DNA of 64,000 nucleotides from Bacteroidia bacterium (lineage in GTDB: Bacteria > Bacteroidota > Bacteroidia > Palsa-965), in assembly GCA_023151315.1 (NCBI GenBank), contig JAKLJE010000002.1, positions 124,001 through 188,000 on the forward strand, read 5' to 3'. The translations under genes and the position numbers were made by a program. The notes under the pieces are model-generated. The model did no database searches. It was not told the DNA's origin and was given only the letters and a program-made list of their open reading frames with translations. Below, in pieces: positions 26,607 through 35,830 of the stretch; the first letter of the stretch is position 1, and every line of letters begins with the position of its first letter.

Positions 26607-26843
26607 ATGGAAAATTTCCTTGGGAGTCCCGTTACGTACGGGATCATCACAGCATTAATTGTGCTGTCAGGAATTGTGTTTGTACAATTGGGTGAAATTT
26701 CACTGATGACAAAAGTTTTGCGTTCTGACGGGAATGAGTCGGAAGAGTTAACCGTGAAACTGAAGTCGTACCGAAAACTTGTATCCTGGAGTGTCGCAGG
26801 AATAATTTGCTTGTTGCTTCTGTATTCAATTAATCCGACATGA
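26607..26843 (+). CDS. Small two-helix membrane protein
   Basis: A 78-residue protein with two hydrophobic helices (about residues 10-32 and 58-75) joined by a charged loop (LRSDGNESEELTVKLKSYRK). No family recognised. Its stop overlaps the next ATG by 4 nt (ATGA), indicating translational coupling to the barrel protein at 26840, so it probably belongs to the same envelope process. Confidence 0.7.
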   Translation: MENFLGSPVTYGIITALIVLSGIVFVQLGEISLMTKVLRSDGNESEELTVKLKSYRKLVSWSVAGIICLLLLYSINPT

Positions 26844-27826
26844 AAAAGCTGATAGCATTTACTGTTGTCGCGTTTTTACCTGTCATCGTTTTCGCTTGTG
26901 ATATATGCGGAAACTTCAGTGGAATTACGCCATACGACAACCAGAGCAGCTTGCAACTGGTACACCGTTATCGTTTGTTCAGTCATTTGAATATTACCGG
27001 TCAACCTTATGTTCCAACTGGCGCTTACAGAATAGATCCCGCATTTACTCCGCAGCACACGGGTACGGAACATCGGACTCTGCAGAAAGGCGATTTTGAA
27101 TCTTTCAAAGTTGTTGAACTGCGCGGACGGATTTTTGTTCATCGAAGAATTGAAGCAGGCGTACAGGCGTCATGGGTGCAGAGTAAATCGCGCATGTATG
27201 GCGTGTTTAACGAAACTTCCGGATTGGGTGATGTAACTGTTTCTATCGGTTATCATTTGCTGCGCAGATTGGATGATGATTTTCGTTTTAAACAGCGGCT
27301 CGTGCTTGGTGCAGGCGTAAAGTTGCCAACCGGTAATTCTTCCGCTTGTGATACGCAAGGTGTTCGTAAGCATCTGTATTTCCAGAACGGTACCGGTAGT
27401 GTGGATGAAATTGTATACCTCCAACACGTTCTTGGATTCGGGAAATTCGGCACATCCACTACAATCAGCGCAAAGTTTTCGGGTTCTAATCGCTATGAAG
27501 AGCAGTTGAAGCCTGCATTCACCTTAAATGGATCGCTCTTTTGGTTATGGAGTAAAGAGTTGTTCAAGTTTGCGCCGCAAATTCAGCTTTACGGTGAACA
27601 TACGAAAGGTTTGTATGTTCATGATGCGTATGAATCTCATTCAGGAATGACGATGCTGATGTGTGGTGCGGGAGCTGATTTTTTCTTTGGTCAGTTTGGA
27701 GTACACACGGGCTTTCAACTACCTTTATATGAAGTCAAAAATGACTCAGATCCTTCGGCAACGTTTCGTGCAATTTTCGGATTGTCATGGAGTTTTAATC
27801 AAACGGAATATTTATTCAATAAATAA
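26840..27826 (+). CDS. Outer-membrane beta-barrel protein with CDxCG N terminus
   Basis: A 328-residue protein. The signal peptide ends near FACD, leaving the mature protein to start with CDICGNFSG, a vicinal-type Cys pair. Alternating hydrophobic/polar strands follow (VELRGRIFVHRRIEAGVQAS, VTVSIGYHLLRR, RLVLGAGVKLPTG, GAGADFFFGQFGVHTGFQ), ending FGLSWSFNQ, all typical of an outer-membrane channel. Homologues in Bacteroidota sit in MbnP loci and keep the CDxCG motif at the mature N terminus. A role as a metal-related channel or sensor is plausible but unproven. Confidence 0.8.
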   Translation: MKKLIAFTVVAFLPVIVFACDICGNFSGITPYDNQSSLQLVHRYRLFSHLNITGQPYVPTGAYRIDPAFTPQHTGTEHRTLQKGDFESFKVVELRGRIFVHRRIEAGVQASWVQSKSRMYGVFNETSGLGDVTVSIGYHLLRRLDDDFRFKQRLVLGAGVKLPTGNSSACDTQGVRKHLYFQNGTGSVDEIVYLQHVLGFGKFGTSTTISAKFSGSNRYEEQLKPAFTLNGSLFWLWSKELFKFAPQIQLYGEHTKGLYVHDAYESHSGMTMLMCGAGADFFFGQFGVHTGFQLPLYEVKNDSDPSATFRAIFGLSWSFNQTEYLFNK

Positions 27827-27835
27827 TCATATCTC

Positions 27836-28225
27836 ATGAGAAACTTTTTTTTCATCGCAATCGCGGCAATCGCACTAACCTCCTGCACAAAAGAAGGATT
27901 GGGCGGAGACGCAACGCTTGTTGTAAAACCTGCGCATCACGGATTGCCAATCGTAAGTACCACTGCCTATCAGGACAGTGTTTTCATTAAGTACAATACA
28001 CTTGACGCGCCGGCGAATCCGACAACAGAATACGATTTGCTTGTAGTTGGAACCGTTGGTGAAGATCATATTCACGTGGAAGGATTGAAACACGGCGACT
28101 ACTATGTGTACTGCACGGGTTGGGACACGTCAATTAATATGCGCGTATCAGGAGGAGTTCCTGTGACAATAAAGCGCAAGGAGCGAAAAGACGAAATCGT
28201 CAAAGATGTTCCTGTAGTGGAATAA
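27836..28225 (+). CDS. Small lipoprotein of the MbnP cluster
   Basis: A 129-residue lipoprotein (lipobox ALTSC) with a beta-sandwich-like mature domain: DATLVVKPAHHGLPIV, EYDLLVVGTVGEDHIHVEGL, GDYYVYCTGWDT and VPVTIKRKER. There are several His (HH, HIH) and one Cys. It reads like a small transthyretin/Ig-like domain. It is 9 nt downstream of the barrel gene and last before a terminator (28231-28256). No assigned function. Confidence 0.75.
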   Translation: MRNFFFIAIAAIALTSCTKEGLGGDATLVVKPAHHGLPIVSTTAYQDSVFIKYNTLDAPANPTTEYDLLVVGTVGEDHIHVEGLKHGDYYVYCTGWDTSINMRVSGGVPVTIKRKERKDEIVKDVPVVE

Positions 28226-28230
28226 TCCTT

Positions 28231-28256
28231 AGGGCTGATTTGATCAGCCCTTTTTT
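28231..28256 (+). terminator. Rho-independent terminator of the MbnP cluster
   Basis: AGGGCTGAT / ATCAGCCCT forms a perfect 9-bp stem with a 3-nt loop and six T. It overlaps the stop codon of the opposing RND gene (28244-28246), so the hairpin lies inside that gene's 3' end. Confidence 0.85.
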
Positions 28257-30526
28257 GTGTCCTTTATCAGCCAGATTACAAGCAGCGGGAAAAGCAACAG
28301 ATCTGTTACAACCGCAACAAGAAGTGTGATACTGACAAGTAAACCGAAATAGTAAGTGCTTTCAAATCCTGAGCCGATCAGTGAAAGAAATCCCCCGCAA
28401 AGAATCAATGAGGTCACAACAACGGCTTTACCGGTTGACAGGAATGAACGCTTTACGCAATACATTACAGATTTACCCTGCGCAATTTCCAGTTTAAGTC
28501 GTGCGAGGAAATGTATTGTGTCGTCAGTAGCAATTCCGAAGGCTATTGAGAATATAATTGACGTTGCACTTTTCATCTCAATACCGGTGAAGCCCATTAT
28601 TCCGCCGATGATGATGATAGGAAGTAGATTCGGAATGATCGCAATGATCATCATTCGCAGATTGCGATGGACGAGCGCGCTGATCAGCGCAACAACCAGA
28701 ATGGAAATGAGCAGACCTTGAACGGTGTTATCAACAAGATATTTATTGTTCTTGTCAAGCATCAACGCGGCACCGGTAAGGTGAACATTAATACATTTCA
28801 TATCCGGGTTTGCCTGAAGAAATTTGTCCAGCTCCGCTGCGCGTTCAAGAAATACTTTACTGCCGATGTCCGCCATTTTGCCGGTTACCCGCGCCTGTTT
28901 GCCATCTTTGGTAATCAGGTTTTTCATTTCCTTTCTCTTACGGAATTGTTCCAGCTGATCAATCACATTTTCCAGATCATCTTCAGCTGCAGGCAACACA
29001 TAACTTTCAGGATTACCATTATTCAGCGCTTTGTTCATCCCTTTTACCAACGAAGCAGGTGAAATAATGAAGCCAACGCCGAAATCGTTTCGCAGATAAC
29101 TTTCCAGTTTATCCATTGCACGCATTTCTTCATTGTTCCAAAGTGAAGAAGTCGTATCGTTCAGTGTAATCAGAATTTCAAACGGACGAACACCCGAGTA
29201 ATTTTTCTCGAAGAATTCGAAATCCTGGCGTAACTCATCTTTTCTTGTCAAACCTTCAATCAGATGATTGTTCAGCACGATACGCGTAATACCGAAAATA
29301 CTGATGCCGGCAATGATCAGCGTTCCGACTACTACCGATTTCCTGTTACGCAATGTCCATCGCAGCAGTTTGTGCAACTGCTTTCTCCAGAAATCCGATT
29401 CCGGCTTTACTGCTGCAATTTTCGGTTTCGGCAGCAGAAACAAAACCAACGGCATGATGGAGTAGGAGAGTACAAACGCAATGAAGACACCCAGTGAAGT
29501 GTAGATGCCGAAATCCCGGATGGGTATGATGTTGGAATTAATCAGCGTCAGAAATCCCAGTGAAGTTGTGATCAGCGTGATGAATGTTGCGAAGCCGGCT
29601 TCCTTGATAGCTTTAATGAGCGCGTCAAATTTTGAAGCAGCACCTTCTCTGAGTTCTTCAATGTATTTTGTTACAATGTGAACAACATCTGACATGCCGA
29701 CCACAAACATCATTGTAGGTAATAGTACCGTCATGATGTCGAGCGCTTTGCCTGTTACAGTCATCAGCGCAAGCGTCCAGACAATTGAAAGCAAAACGAT
29801 AACAACCGGAACCCATATTCCCCAGAATGAGCGGAAGGAAATCCATAGGAACAAAACCACAAGGAGAAATGATGCAATGAAAAACTGAACAAATTCTCCG
29901 CTCAGTTTTTCGAGATAAACTTTTTGCCCTTTGGCTTTACTTGCGGTGAAGGTGTCATCGAATTTGTGCGCAGCCACTTCGCGGTCAATGCGTGACAGAA
30001 GCGAATCTGATTTTGCTTTTGAAATTCCTTCAGTGGTTTTGATGTAGAAGCAAACCGATTTTCCGTCGCGCGCAAAGAATGATCCGACGAGTTCAGGAGT
30101 TTTGTAAATGAGACTTGAATCCTCTTTGTAACGTTCCGTCTCACCGAGATGTATGTACGGAATCCGCAGCGGACCAAGTCCGCTTACCACCATGTATTCC
30201 AAAGTAATCGGCGACTGCACGTAGGAAACATCCGGGATATTGCGGATTGTATCGGTCAGAACCGAAATCCGATTCAGAAATTCATCGCGGAAAATTCCGC
30301 TTTTGTTTTCAATTGCAAGAAGTATGAATTCATTGTCGTACTCGAAAGTATTTCTGAAATCGATGTACTTGTCGAGATCCGGATCATCCTGAGGGAAGAA
30401 CGATTCGAAATCATAGTCGAATTTGATGTTGCGCAACTCATAAAACGACAGCACTGTAATTACGGCAACAAAGCCCAAAGCCGTGTAGCTGATCCGTTTA
30501 AAATTTCTTCTGATGAAATTCATCAT
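28244..30526 (-). CDS. RND/MMPL-family transporter
   Basis: A 760-residue RND-superfamily protein with two symmetrical halves. Each has one N-terminal helix, a large periplasmic loop (about residues 35-205 and 420-590), then five helices. The loop after helix 1 has FDYDFESFFPQDDPDLDKY, and the second half contains FSIAFGIATDDTIHFLARLK, the helix-4 Asp relay typical of MMPL/HAE3 proteins. Exporters of this type move lipids or hydrophobic molecules; no adaptor or TolC-like gene is adjacent, as is usual for HAE3. The start ATG is at 30526. Confidence 0.9.
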   Translation of the reverse strand: MMNFIRRNFKRISYTALGFVAVITVLSFYELRNIKFDYDFESFFPQDDPDLDKYIDFRNTFEYDNEFILLAIENKSGIFRDEFLNRISVLTDTIRNIPDVSYVQSPITLEYMVVSGLGPLRIPYIHLGETERYKEDSSLIYKTPELVGSFFARDGKSVCFYIKTTEGISKAKSDSLLSRIDREVAAHKFDDTFTASKAKGQKVYLEKLSGEFVQFFIASFLLVVLFLWISFRSFWGIWVPVVIVLLSIVWTLALMTVTGKALDIMTVLLPTMMFVVGMSDVVHIVTKYIEELREGAASKFDALIKAIKEAGFATFITLITTSLGFLTLINSNIIPIRDFGIYTSLGVFIAFVLSYSIMPLVLFLLPKPKIAAVKPESDFWRKQLHKLLRWTLRNRKSVVVGTLIIAGISIFGITRIVLNNHLIEGLTRKDELRQDFEFFEKNYSGVRPFEILITLNDTTSSLWNNEEMRAMDKLESYLRNDFGVGFIISPASLVKGMNKALNNGNPESYVLPAAEDDLENVIDQLEQFRKRKEMKNLITKDGKQARVTGKMADIGSKVFLERAAELDKFLQANPDMKCINVHLTGAALMLDKNNKYLVDNTVQGLLISILVVALISALVHRNLRMMIIAIIPNLLPIIIIGGIMGFTGIEMKSATSIIFSIAFGIATDDTIHFLARLKLEIAQGKSVMYCVKRSFLSTGKAVVVTSLILCGGFLSLIGSGFESTYYFGLLVSITLLVAVVTDLLLFPLLVIWLIKDTKKG

Positions 30527-30601
30527 AGAGCGCGAGCAAAACCGGATGTAATGTTGCGAAAAAATCCGTCAGGGATGAGAGTATTAACGGGATTTAGCAA
30601 T

Positions 30602-30635
30602 AAAAAAATCCCTCTGTTGAAGCAGAGGGATTTTT
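30602..30635 (-). terminator. Bidirectional-looking terminator after the cold-shock gene
   Basis: A 13-bp perfect stem (AAAAATCCCTCTG / CAGAGGGATTTTT) with a 6-nt loop. The minus strand ends in seven U after the hairpin, stopping the cold-shock transcript before the RND gene. Confidence 0.85.
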
Positions 30636-30653
30636 CTGGGAGGGTAAAGTCAC

Positions 30654-30848
30654 TTATATCTTTTTGACATTAACTGCATTTAGCCCTTTACGTCCTTCAG
30701 CAACTTCGAAGGATACTTTCTCGCCGGAATTAACAGGCTGATCAACCAGGCCAGTTACATGCAGGAAGATCTCTGCATTCGTTCCGTCTTCAATAATGAA
30801 ACCATATCCTTTGGTTGCATTGAAAAATTTAATTGTTCCTGTTTTCAT
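30654..30848 (-). CDS. Cold-shock domain protein
   Basis: A 64-residue single cold-shock domain. RNP1 is KGYGFI (about residue 13) and the RNP2 equivalent is IFLHVT (about 27) in place of the usual VFVHxS. The ending GLNAVNVKKI matches the family. It binds single-stranded RNA/DNA and acts as an RNA chaperone. A TAACTTTC -7-like box lies at 30876-30883 on the minus strand. It is monocistronic, ended by the hairpin at 30602-30635. Confidence 0.93.
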   Translation of the reverse strand: MKTGTIKFFNATKGYGFIIEDGTNAEIFLHVTGLVDQPVNSGEKVSFEVAEGRKGLNAVNVKKI

Positions 30849-30983
30849 TTTATTAATTGAAATAGAATTGAAACGGAAAGTTAGTTTTTTTTCTTACAAA
30901 ATCATCTTTTTTAAGATTTTTTTTGGAGCCGTTTTTGATGCGATCTCGCACTCCTCAATTGTCGATTTCCGCTCAAACCTCCG

Positions 30984-30990
30984 TACTTTG
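30984..30990 (+). promoter_or_regulatory. -7-like box TACTTTG before a GTG start
   Basis: TACTTTG (one base shorter than TAnnTTTG) ends 5 nt before the GTG at 30996, so the transcript is predicted to be nearly leaderless. Confidence 0.4.
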
Positions 30991-30995
30991 GCGAT

Positions 30996-32495
30996 GTGAA
31001 GAAGGTATTGCTTTTTAATCCGAGAGCGACAAATCATAAATGGAGAATTCCTAACTCAGTTCTGCAGGTTGCGGCCTCAATTGAAGGGAAATTCGATTGG
31101 GTGATTGTAGACGGGAACAGGGAAGTTGATCCATGGATCAAGATCAAATCGTATCTGGATTCCGGAGAATTCGGCTATTTCGGTTCAACCGTTATGCCCG
31201 GTCCGCAATTACGCCAGGCAATACCGCTATCTCAACGTATACGACAGACTTATCCTGATATTGCGATAATCTGGGGTGGTTATTTTCCGTCCAATCAACC
31301 GGAAGTATGTCTTGCTTCAGGTTATGTTGATGCTATCGTTAACGGACCAGGTGACAAGTGTTTCCCATTGCTGCTTGAAAACTGGGACAGAAAATCGGAA
31401 TGGGAACAGATTCCGAATCTGATATACAGTAATGCGGGTACATTAACGCGAACTCGTAAAGATGAAATTTACGATCAGGACACACTTCCTGACTTTCCGT
31501 ATTCGAAACTGGATAAGCTTTATTCACTCGACGGTTATCTCGGTAAGACATATCTCGGCAGGAAAACTATTTCCTATCACTCCAGCTTCGGGTGTCCGTT
31601 TACCTGTTCATTTTGTGCAGTTGTTCCGATTTACAACGCTCGCTGGAAAGGAAAATCGGCAGAGTTGATTTATCGGGATATAAGATGGTTCAAGGATAAT
31701 TTCGGTGCAGATGCTATCGAGTTTCATGACAACAATTTTTTTGTTTCTGAGAAGAGAACCGCAGAGTTTTCCCGCCTTGTTCTTAACGATGGAATGCGCT
31801 GGTGGGGTGAAGGAAGGATTGATACCATTGATCGCTATTCAGATGATACGCTGAAGCTTATGCACGATTCGGGTTGCAAAATGATTTTCTTCGGAGCTGA
31901 AACCGGAGATGATGCCCGCCTGAAAAGTATGGACAAAGGCGGAACGCAAACCGGCAAACAGATTCTCGAATTTGCGGCTCGTATGAAAAGAGCGGGAATT
32001 GTTCCGGAATATTCCTTCGTACTCGGAACTCCCGGTGCAAATGAGAAAGAAACCTGGGCGCAATTAAAATTTGATCTTGACTTTATCCGCAAAGTGAAGG
32101 AGGCGAATCCGGATACCGAAATCATTCTGTACATCTACAGTCCGGTTCCTACTGAAGGATCTGACTTGTTCAATCAGGTTAAGAATTCAGGATTCCGTTT
32201 TCCACAGCAATTGGAAGATTGGATCAGTCCGCAATGGGAGAATTTCGATTTACGGAAGAATCCGCTCACGCCATGGCTTACGGCTGAAATGATTGATTAC
32301 GTTAAGAATTTCGAAACCGTGCTCAATGGATATTATCCTACAGCTACAGATATCCGCCTGAATAGCTTTCAACGAAAGCTCATCAAGTGGTATTCTGCTC
32401 CGCGATACCACACCGGAATTCACGCCATGCCTCTTGGAATAAAGGCACTACAGAAAATCTGGAAGTACAGACAGCCTGAGAAAGAAGGATTTTAA
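30996..32495 (+). CDS. Cobalamin-binding radical SAM protein (free-standing)
   Basis: A 499-residue radical SAM enzyme with N-terminal B12-binding-like domain (KKVLLFNPRATNHKWRIP; IAIIWGGYFPSNQPEV) and core motif GCPFTCSFC (CxxxCxxC, about residue 200). GAETGDDARLKSMDKGG and VLGTPGANEKETW follow. The start is GTG; ATG at 30994 is out of frame and immediately stops. It is more divergent from the two operon enzymes than they are from each other and has no partner genes: upstream is a divergent cold-shock gene, downstream a secreted protease 122 bp away. Substrate unknown. Confidence 0.88.
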   Translation: MKKVLLFNPRATNHKWRIPNSVLQVAASIEGKFDWVIVDGNREVDPWIKIKSYLDSGEFGYFGSTVMPGPQLRQAIPLSQRIRQTYPDIAIIWGGYFPSNQPEVCLASGYVDAIVNGPGDKCFPLLLENWDRKSEWEQIPNLIYSNAGTLTRTRKDEIYDQDTLPDFPYSKLDKLYSLDGYLGKTYLGRKTISYHSSFGCPFTCSFCAVVPIYNARWKGKSAELIYRDIRWFKDNFGADAIEFHDNNFFVSEKRTAEFSRLVLNDGMRWWGEGRIDTIDRYSDDTLKLMHDSGCKMIFFGAETGDDARLKSMDKGGTQTGKQILEFAARMKRAGIVPEYSFVLGTPGANEKETWAQLKFDLDFIRKVKEANPDTEIILYIYSPVPTEGSDLFNQVKNSGFRFPQQLEDWISPQWENFDLRKNPLTPWLTAEMIDYVKNFETVLNGYYPTATDIRLNSFQRKLIKWYSAPRYHTGIHAMPLGIKALQKIWKYRQPEKEGF

Positions 32496-32617
32496 GCCCA
32501 TTTTTGTCGCTGTTATAACGCTCTTGGTCGCTGCCGAAGTTCATTGGTCGATTGGGTGCTGTTTGTTGGGGCAGATTCCTTCCGGATTCTGTATATTGTT
32601 CCATATTCTGGAAAAAA

Positions 32618-35600
32618 ATGAAAAGATCTCTTCTCGCATTTGCGTTCGTGATGTTGTCGGTAGCCATGATGGCGAACTGTACATTGATCGAAGTCCCACT
32701 TACCCAGCGCACTGCCGCGTCCACAGATATCGTGGAAGGTAAGGTTGTGGATCAATATTCGTATTGGAATACTACGCATACCATGATTTACACAGCCAAC
32801 GTAGTTGAGCTGTACAAGGTGTTCAAGGGTAATCTTGTTGCTGAACAAATTGAAGTGCTCACTGTTGGCGGGACAGTTGGTTTCGATCGAATTACTGCAG
32901 AGCCTTCGCTTACATTCGAGGTAGGTGATTTCGGTGTTTTCACACTCCGTCCTGTTACAGGCTTCCCGAATGATCAGATGCCGAGAAACGGATTGATGAG
33001 ATTCCAGGCTTATGCATCAGTTCAAGGTTTCATCAAGTACGATGCAGAACATAAAACCGCTTCAGAGCCTTTTCGTGTTTATCACAATATTCGTACAGAG
33101 GTTTATGAAGTAGTGGCAACTGCTGCTAATCACGGAAGCCTTTATCGCGAGATTAAACCTATCGACAGAAATCAATTCCGTACGGTTCAACCACCGAATC
33201 AGAGTCCGACCGCAGGTCCGAACATTGCAAACTTCAATCCAGCAAACATTACTGCGGGGACTGGAACTATTCTGACTATTAACGGTAGTTCTTTCGGAAA
33301 CACTCAGGGCTCAAGTTTTGTAGGTTTTCCGAATGCAGATGATGGCGGGGCTACGTTAATTCAACCTTTGGCTTCTCAGTACATCTCCTGGTCGGATACT
33401 CAGATTCGCGTTGAAGTACCCACTGCAGCGGGCACGGGACAGTTTGAAGTGAATACCGGTACTACCGCAACGAGTCCTTCAATTCTCACAGTGGACTACG
33501 CACACCTCAACGTGGAGTTTGATCCGGGTTCAGGAATAGTTGCTTATCAAACAGATCACATTAACGATAATAGTTCCGGTGGTTATACATGGCAAATGAA
33601 TACCGCATTCGACGCGGATGCTTCTGCAAGAGCTTCATTTATGCGAGCATTCGATACCTGGCGCTGCAACACCGGTGTAAACTGGACGATTGGTGCTACG
33701 GTTTCAACTAACGTAGCTACAAGTGACGGAACCAACATTATTTGCTTTGACAACTCTGATCCTCTGGATCCGGGTGTACTTGGAGTATGCTTTAGCTATT
33801 GGTCCGGTTGTGCATCGGGTCCTAACATAGTTTGGTATGTTTCCGAACTTGATATCATTTTTGATGATGGCAGTAACATCACTCCTAATACATGGGAATT
33901 CGGTCCTGCTTTGCCAACGCCAACAGAGTATGATTTCGAAACAGTGGCAGTTCACGAATTAGGTCATGGACACCAGCTGGGTCACGTAATTGCTCCGGGA
34001 GCGATTATGCATTATGCAATCAGTAATGGTTCCTCCAATCGTTCGTTGGGCGTAAACGATGACGCCGGCGGCACGTTCGTTCAGGGCAAGAGCACAACAC
34101 CTAACCTATGCGGACCCGGCGCAATGTCGAACTACGTATGCGGTTCTCCTCCGGTTGCCGCGTTTACAGGTTCGCCTCTTACGATCTGCGCAGGGCAAAC
34201 CGTAAACTTCACGGATCTCAGTACCGGTTCACCGACAGGTTGGTCATGGACTTTCACCGGAGGTTCGCCAGCCTCATCATCTTCTCAGAACCCAAGCGTA
34301 GTATATAATACACCTGGAAGTTATGCGGTAACTCTTAACGTGTCTAACGGAAGTGGAAGCGATTCTCACACAGAATTGGCATATATCACAGTCAATGCAG
34401 GACCAACAGTTTCCTCTTCCAGCAATCCTTCGCCTGCAACAGTGTGCAGCGGCGATCAGGTTACTCTTACTGCTTCAGGTGATGCCGTAAGCTATTCATG
34501 GTCGGGTGGAATAACGGATGGTGTTCCATTTACACCGGGGTCTACACAAACATACACTGTAACAGGTACCGCCGCTAACGGTTGTACGTCTACTGCAACA
34601 GCCGCAGTAACCGTTAATGCCAATCCGACATTATCCATTGCATCAAATCCTTCTAACGGGATAGTATGTTCCGGGAATCAGGCTACTTTAACTGCGAGCG
34701 GAGCTCAGTCGTATGCATGGACTGGTGGAATTACCAACGCGGTTTCATTTACTCCGGTATCAACAACAACTTATACGGTTACCGGAACCAGTGCTGCGGG
34801 ATGTACTTCCACTGCACAGGCAACGATTACAGTTCAGAGCTGTCAGTCTACCACAGTGAATCCAAACTACTGTAACCTCACAAACCTTGTATTGTATAAC
34901 TGGATTTACAACGTAGCTGTTCCGGGTGCGACTAATTATGAATACAGATTCACGGATTTGGCTACTTCACAAGTCTATACAAGAGTAAGAGGTAACAACA
35001 ACCCGAATATGCCACTTAGCTGGGTGGCAGGACTACAATACGGGCATTCATATCTCGTTCAAGTACGTCCTTTCGTAAATGGTCAGTGGGGTGTTTACGG
35101 AACAGGATGTAATATGTCAATGGCAGCTACACCGCCAACTACTCAACTTAACAGCTCATCTTGCGGTGCAATTGGTCTTACCAATACATCTTGGATATAC
35201 GCAGTTGCAGTAACGGGTGCTACAAGTTATCGGTTCACGATCACGAATGCTTCTCTGAATTACAACCAAACTCGTATACGTTCTGTAAACAACATTCGTC
35301 TGAGTTCATTTGCAGGACTTCAGCCGAATCAGACTTACAATGTAACTGTTGAAGAGTATTCCGGTGGAGCATGGAGTCCGTCCGGCGCAGTATGTACGAT
35401 TACTACCGGCGGTACAATGCGTATGATTCCTGAAGAAGAGGAAACAACAGAAGAAGATGAGCAGCTGTTGCTTGAGCAGCTCAACGTTAATGTGTATCCG
35501 AATCCATTGGCGGAAAACCAGAATCCGTTCGTGACGATTAACGGCGCAGATGGACAAACAGCACACGTAAATGTATATGACCTGAACGGGCGACTCATTA

Positions 35601-35737
35601 CTACTTATGAGTTCTATGTTGAAGGTGATAATTATGTAACTGAACTCGCTGGTTTCCCTGCACTCAATCCGGGACTCTACTTAATTGAAGTTAAGACCGG
35701 TGAAGAAGTATCGATTACCAAGTTTATAGCAGAGTAG
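32618..35737 (+). CDS. T9SS-secreted metzincin-like metalloprotease, multidomain
   Basis: A 1039-residue secreted protein. Order: signal peptide, unassigned beta domain (about 20-190), IPT/TIG-like domain (about 200-290) and zinc peptidase (about 290-505) with HELGHGHQLGH (about 445) and Met-turn GAIMHYAIS. A PKD domain (about 510-595), two Ig-like repeats, two fibronectin-like repeats and a type A T9SS sorting domain starting NVNVYPNPL complete it. The zinc motif has Gln where metzincins normally have Gly at position 8. ATG 32618 begins the signal peptide; an in-frame ATG at 32552 adds a non-signal stretch. Confidence 0.88.
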   Translation: MKRSLLAFAFVMLSVAMMANCTLIEVPLTQRTAASTDIVEGKVVDQYSYWNTTHTMIYTANVVELYKVFKGNLVAEQIEVLTVGGTVGFDRITAEPSLTFEVGDFGVFTLRPVTGFPNDQMPRNGLMRFQAYASVQGFIKYDAEHKTASEPFRVYHNIRTEVYEVVATAANHGSLYREIKPIDRNQFRTVQPPNQSPTAGPNIANFNPANITAGTGTILTINGSSFGNTQGSSFVGFPNADDGGATLIQPLASQYISWSDTQIRVEVPTAAGTGQFEVNTGTTATSPSILTVDYAHLNVEFDPGSGIVAYQTDHINDNSSGGYTWQMNTAFDADASARASFMRAFDTWRCNTGVNWTIGATVSTNVATSDGTNIICFDNSDPLDPGVLGVCFSYWSGCASGPNIVWYVSELDIIFDDGSNITPNTWEFGPALPTPTEYDFETVAVHELGHGHQLGHVIAPGAIMHYAISNGSSNRSLGVNDDAGGTFVQGKSTTPNLCGPGAMSNYVCGSPPVAAFTGSPLTICAGQTVNFTDLSTGSPTGWSWTFTGGSPASSSSQNPSVVYNTPGSYAVTLNVSNGSGSDSHTELAYITVNAGPTVSSSSNPSPATVCSGDQVTLTASGDAVSYSWSGGITDGVPFTPGSTQTYTVTGTAANGCTSTATAAVTVNANPTLSIASNPSNGIVCSGNQATLTASGAQSYAWTGGITNAVSFTPVSTTTYTVTGTSAAGCTSTAQATITVQSCQSTTVNPNYCNLTNLVLYNWIYNVAVPGATNYEYRFTDLATSQVYTRVRGNNNPNMPLSWVAGLQYGHSYLVQVRPFVNGQWGVYGTGCNMSMAATPPTTQLNSSSCGAIGLTNTSWIYAVAVTGATSYRFTITNASLNYNQTRIRSVNNIRLSSFAGLQPNQTYNVTVEEYSGGAWSPSGAVCTITTGGTMRMIPEEEETTEEDEQLLLEQLNVNVYPNPLAENQNPFVTINGADGQTAHVNVYDLNGRLITTYEFYVEGDNYVTELAGFPALNPGLYLIEVKTGEEVSITKFIAE

Positions 35738-35757
35738 AAGCGGAGCGGTTATTTCGT

Positions 35758-35789
35758 AAGCGACCTTCGAAAGGAGGTCGCTTTTTTTT
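35758..35789 (+). terminator. Rho-independent terminator of the metalloprotease gene
   Basis: AAGCGACCT / AGGTCGCTT stem (9 bp) with an 8-nt loop, followed by eight T. It starts 20 nt after the stop codon. Confidence 0.85.
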
Positions 35790-35830
35790 ATTAGCGTGTT
35801 TTAGTTTCACAAACACGCGGATAAAAACAG

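Noticed and set aside
25342-28225. Methanobactin biosynthesis locus
   Set aside because: Only MbnP resembles that system; no MbnB/MbnC, precursor peptide or MbnT-type receptor is present.
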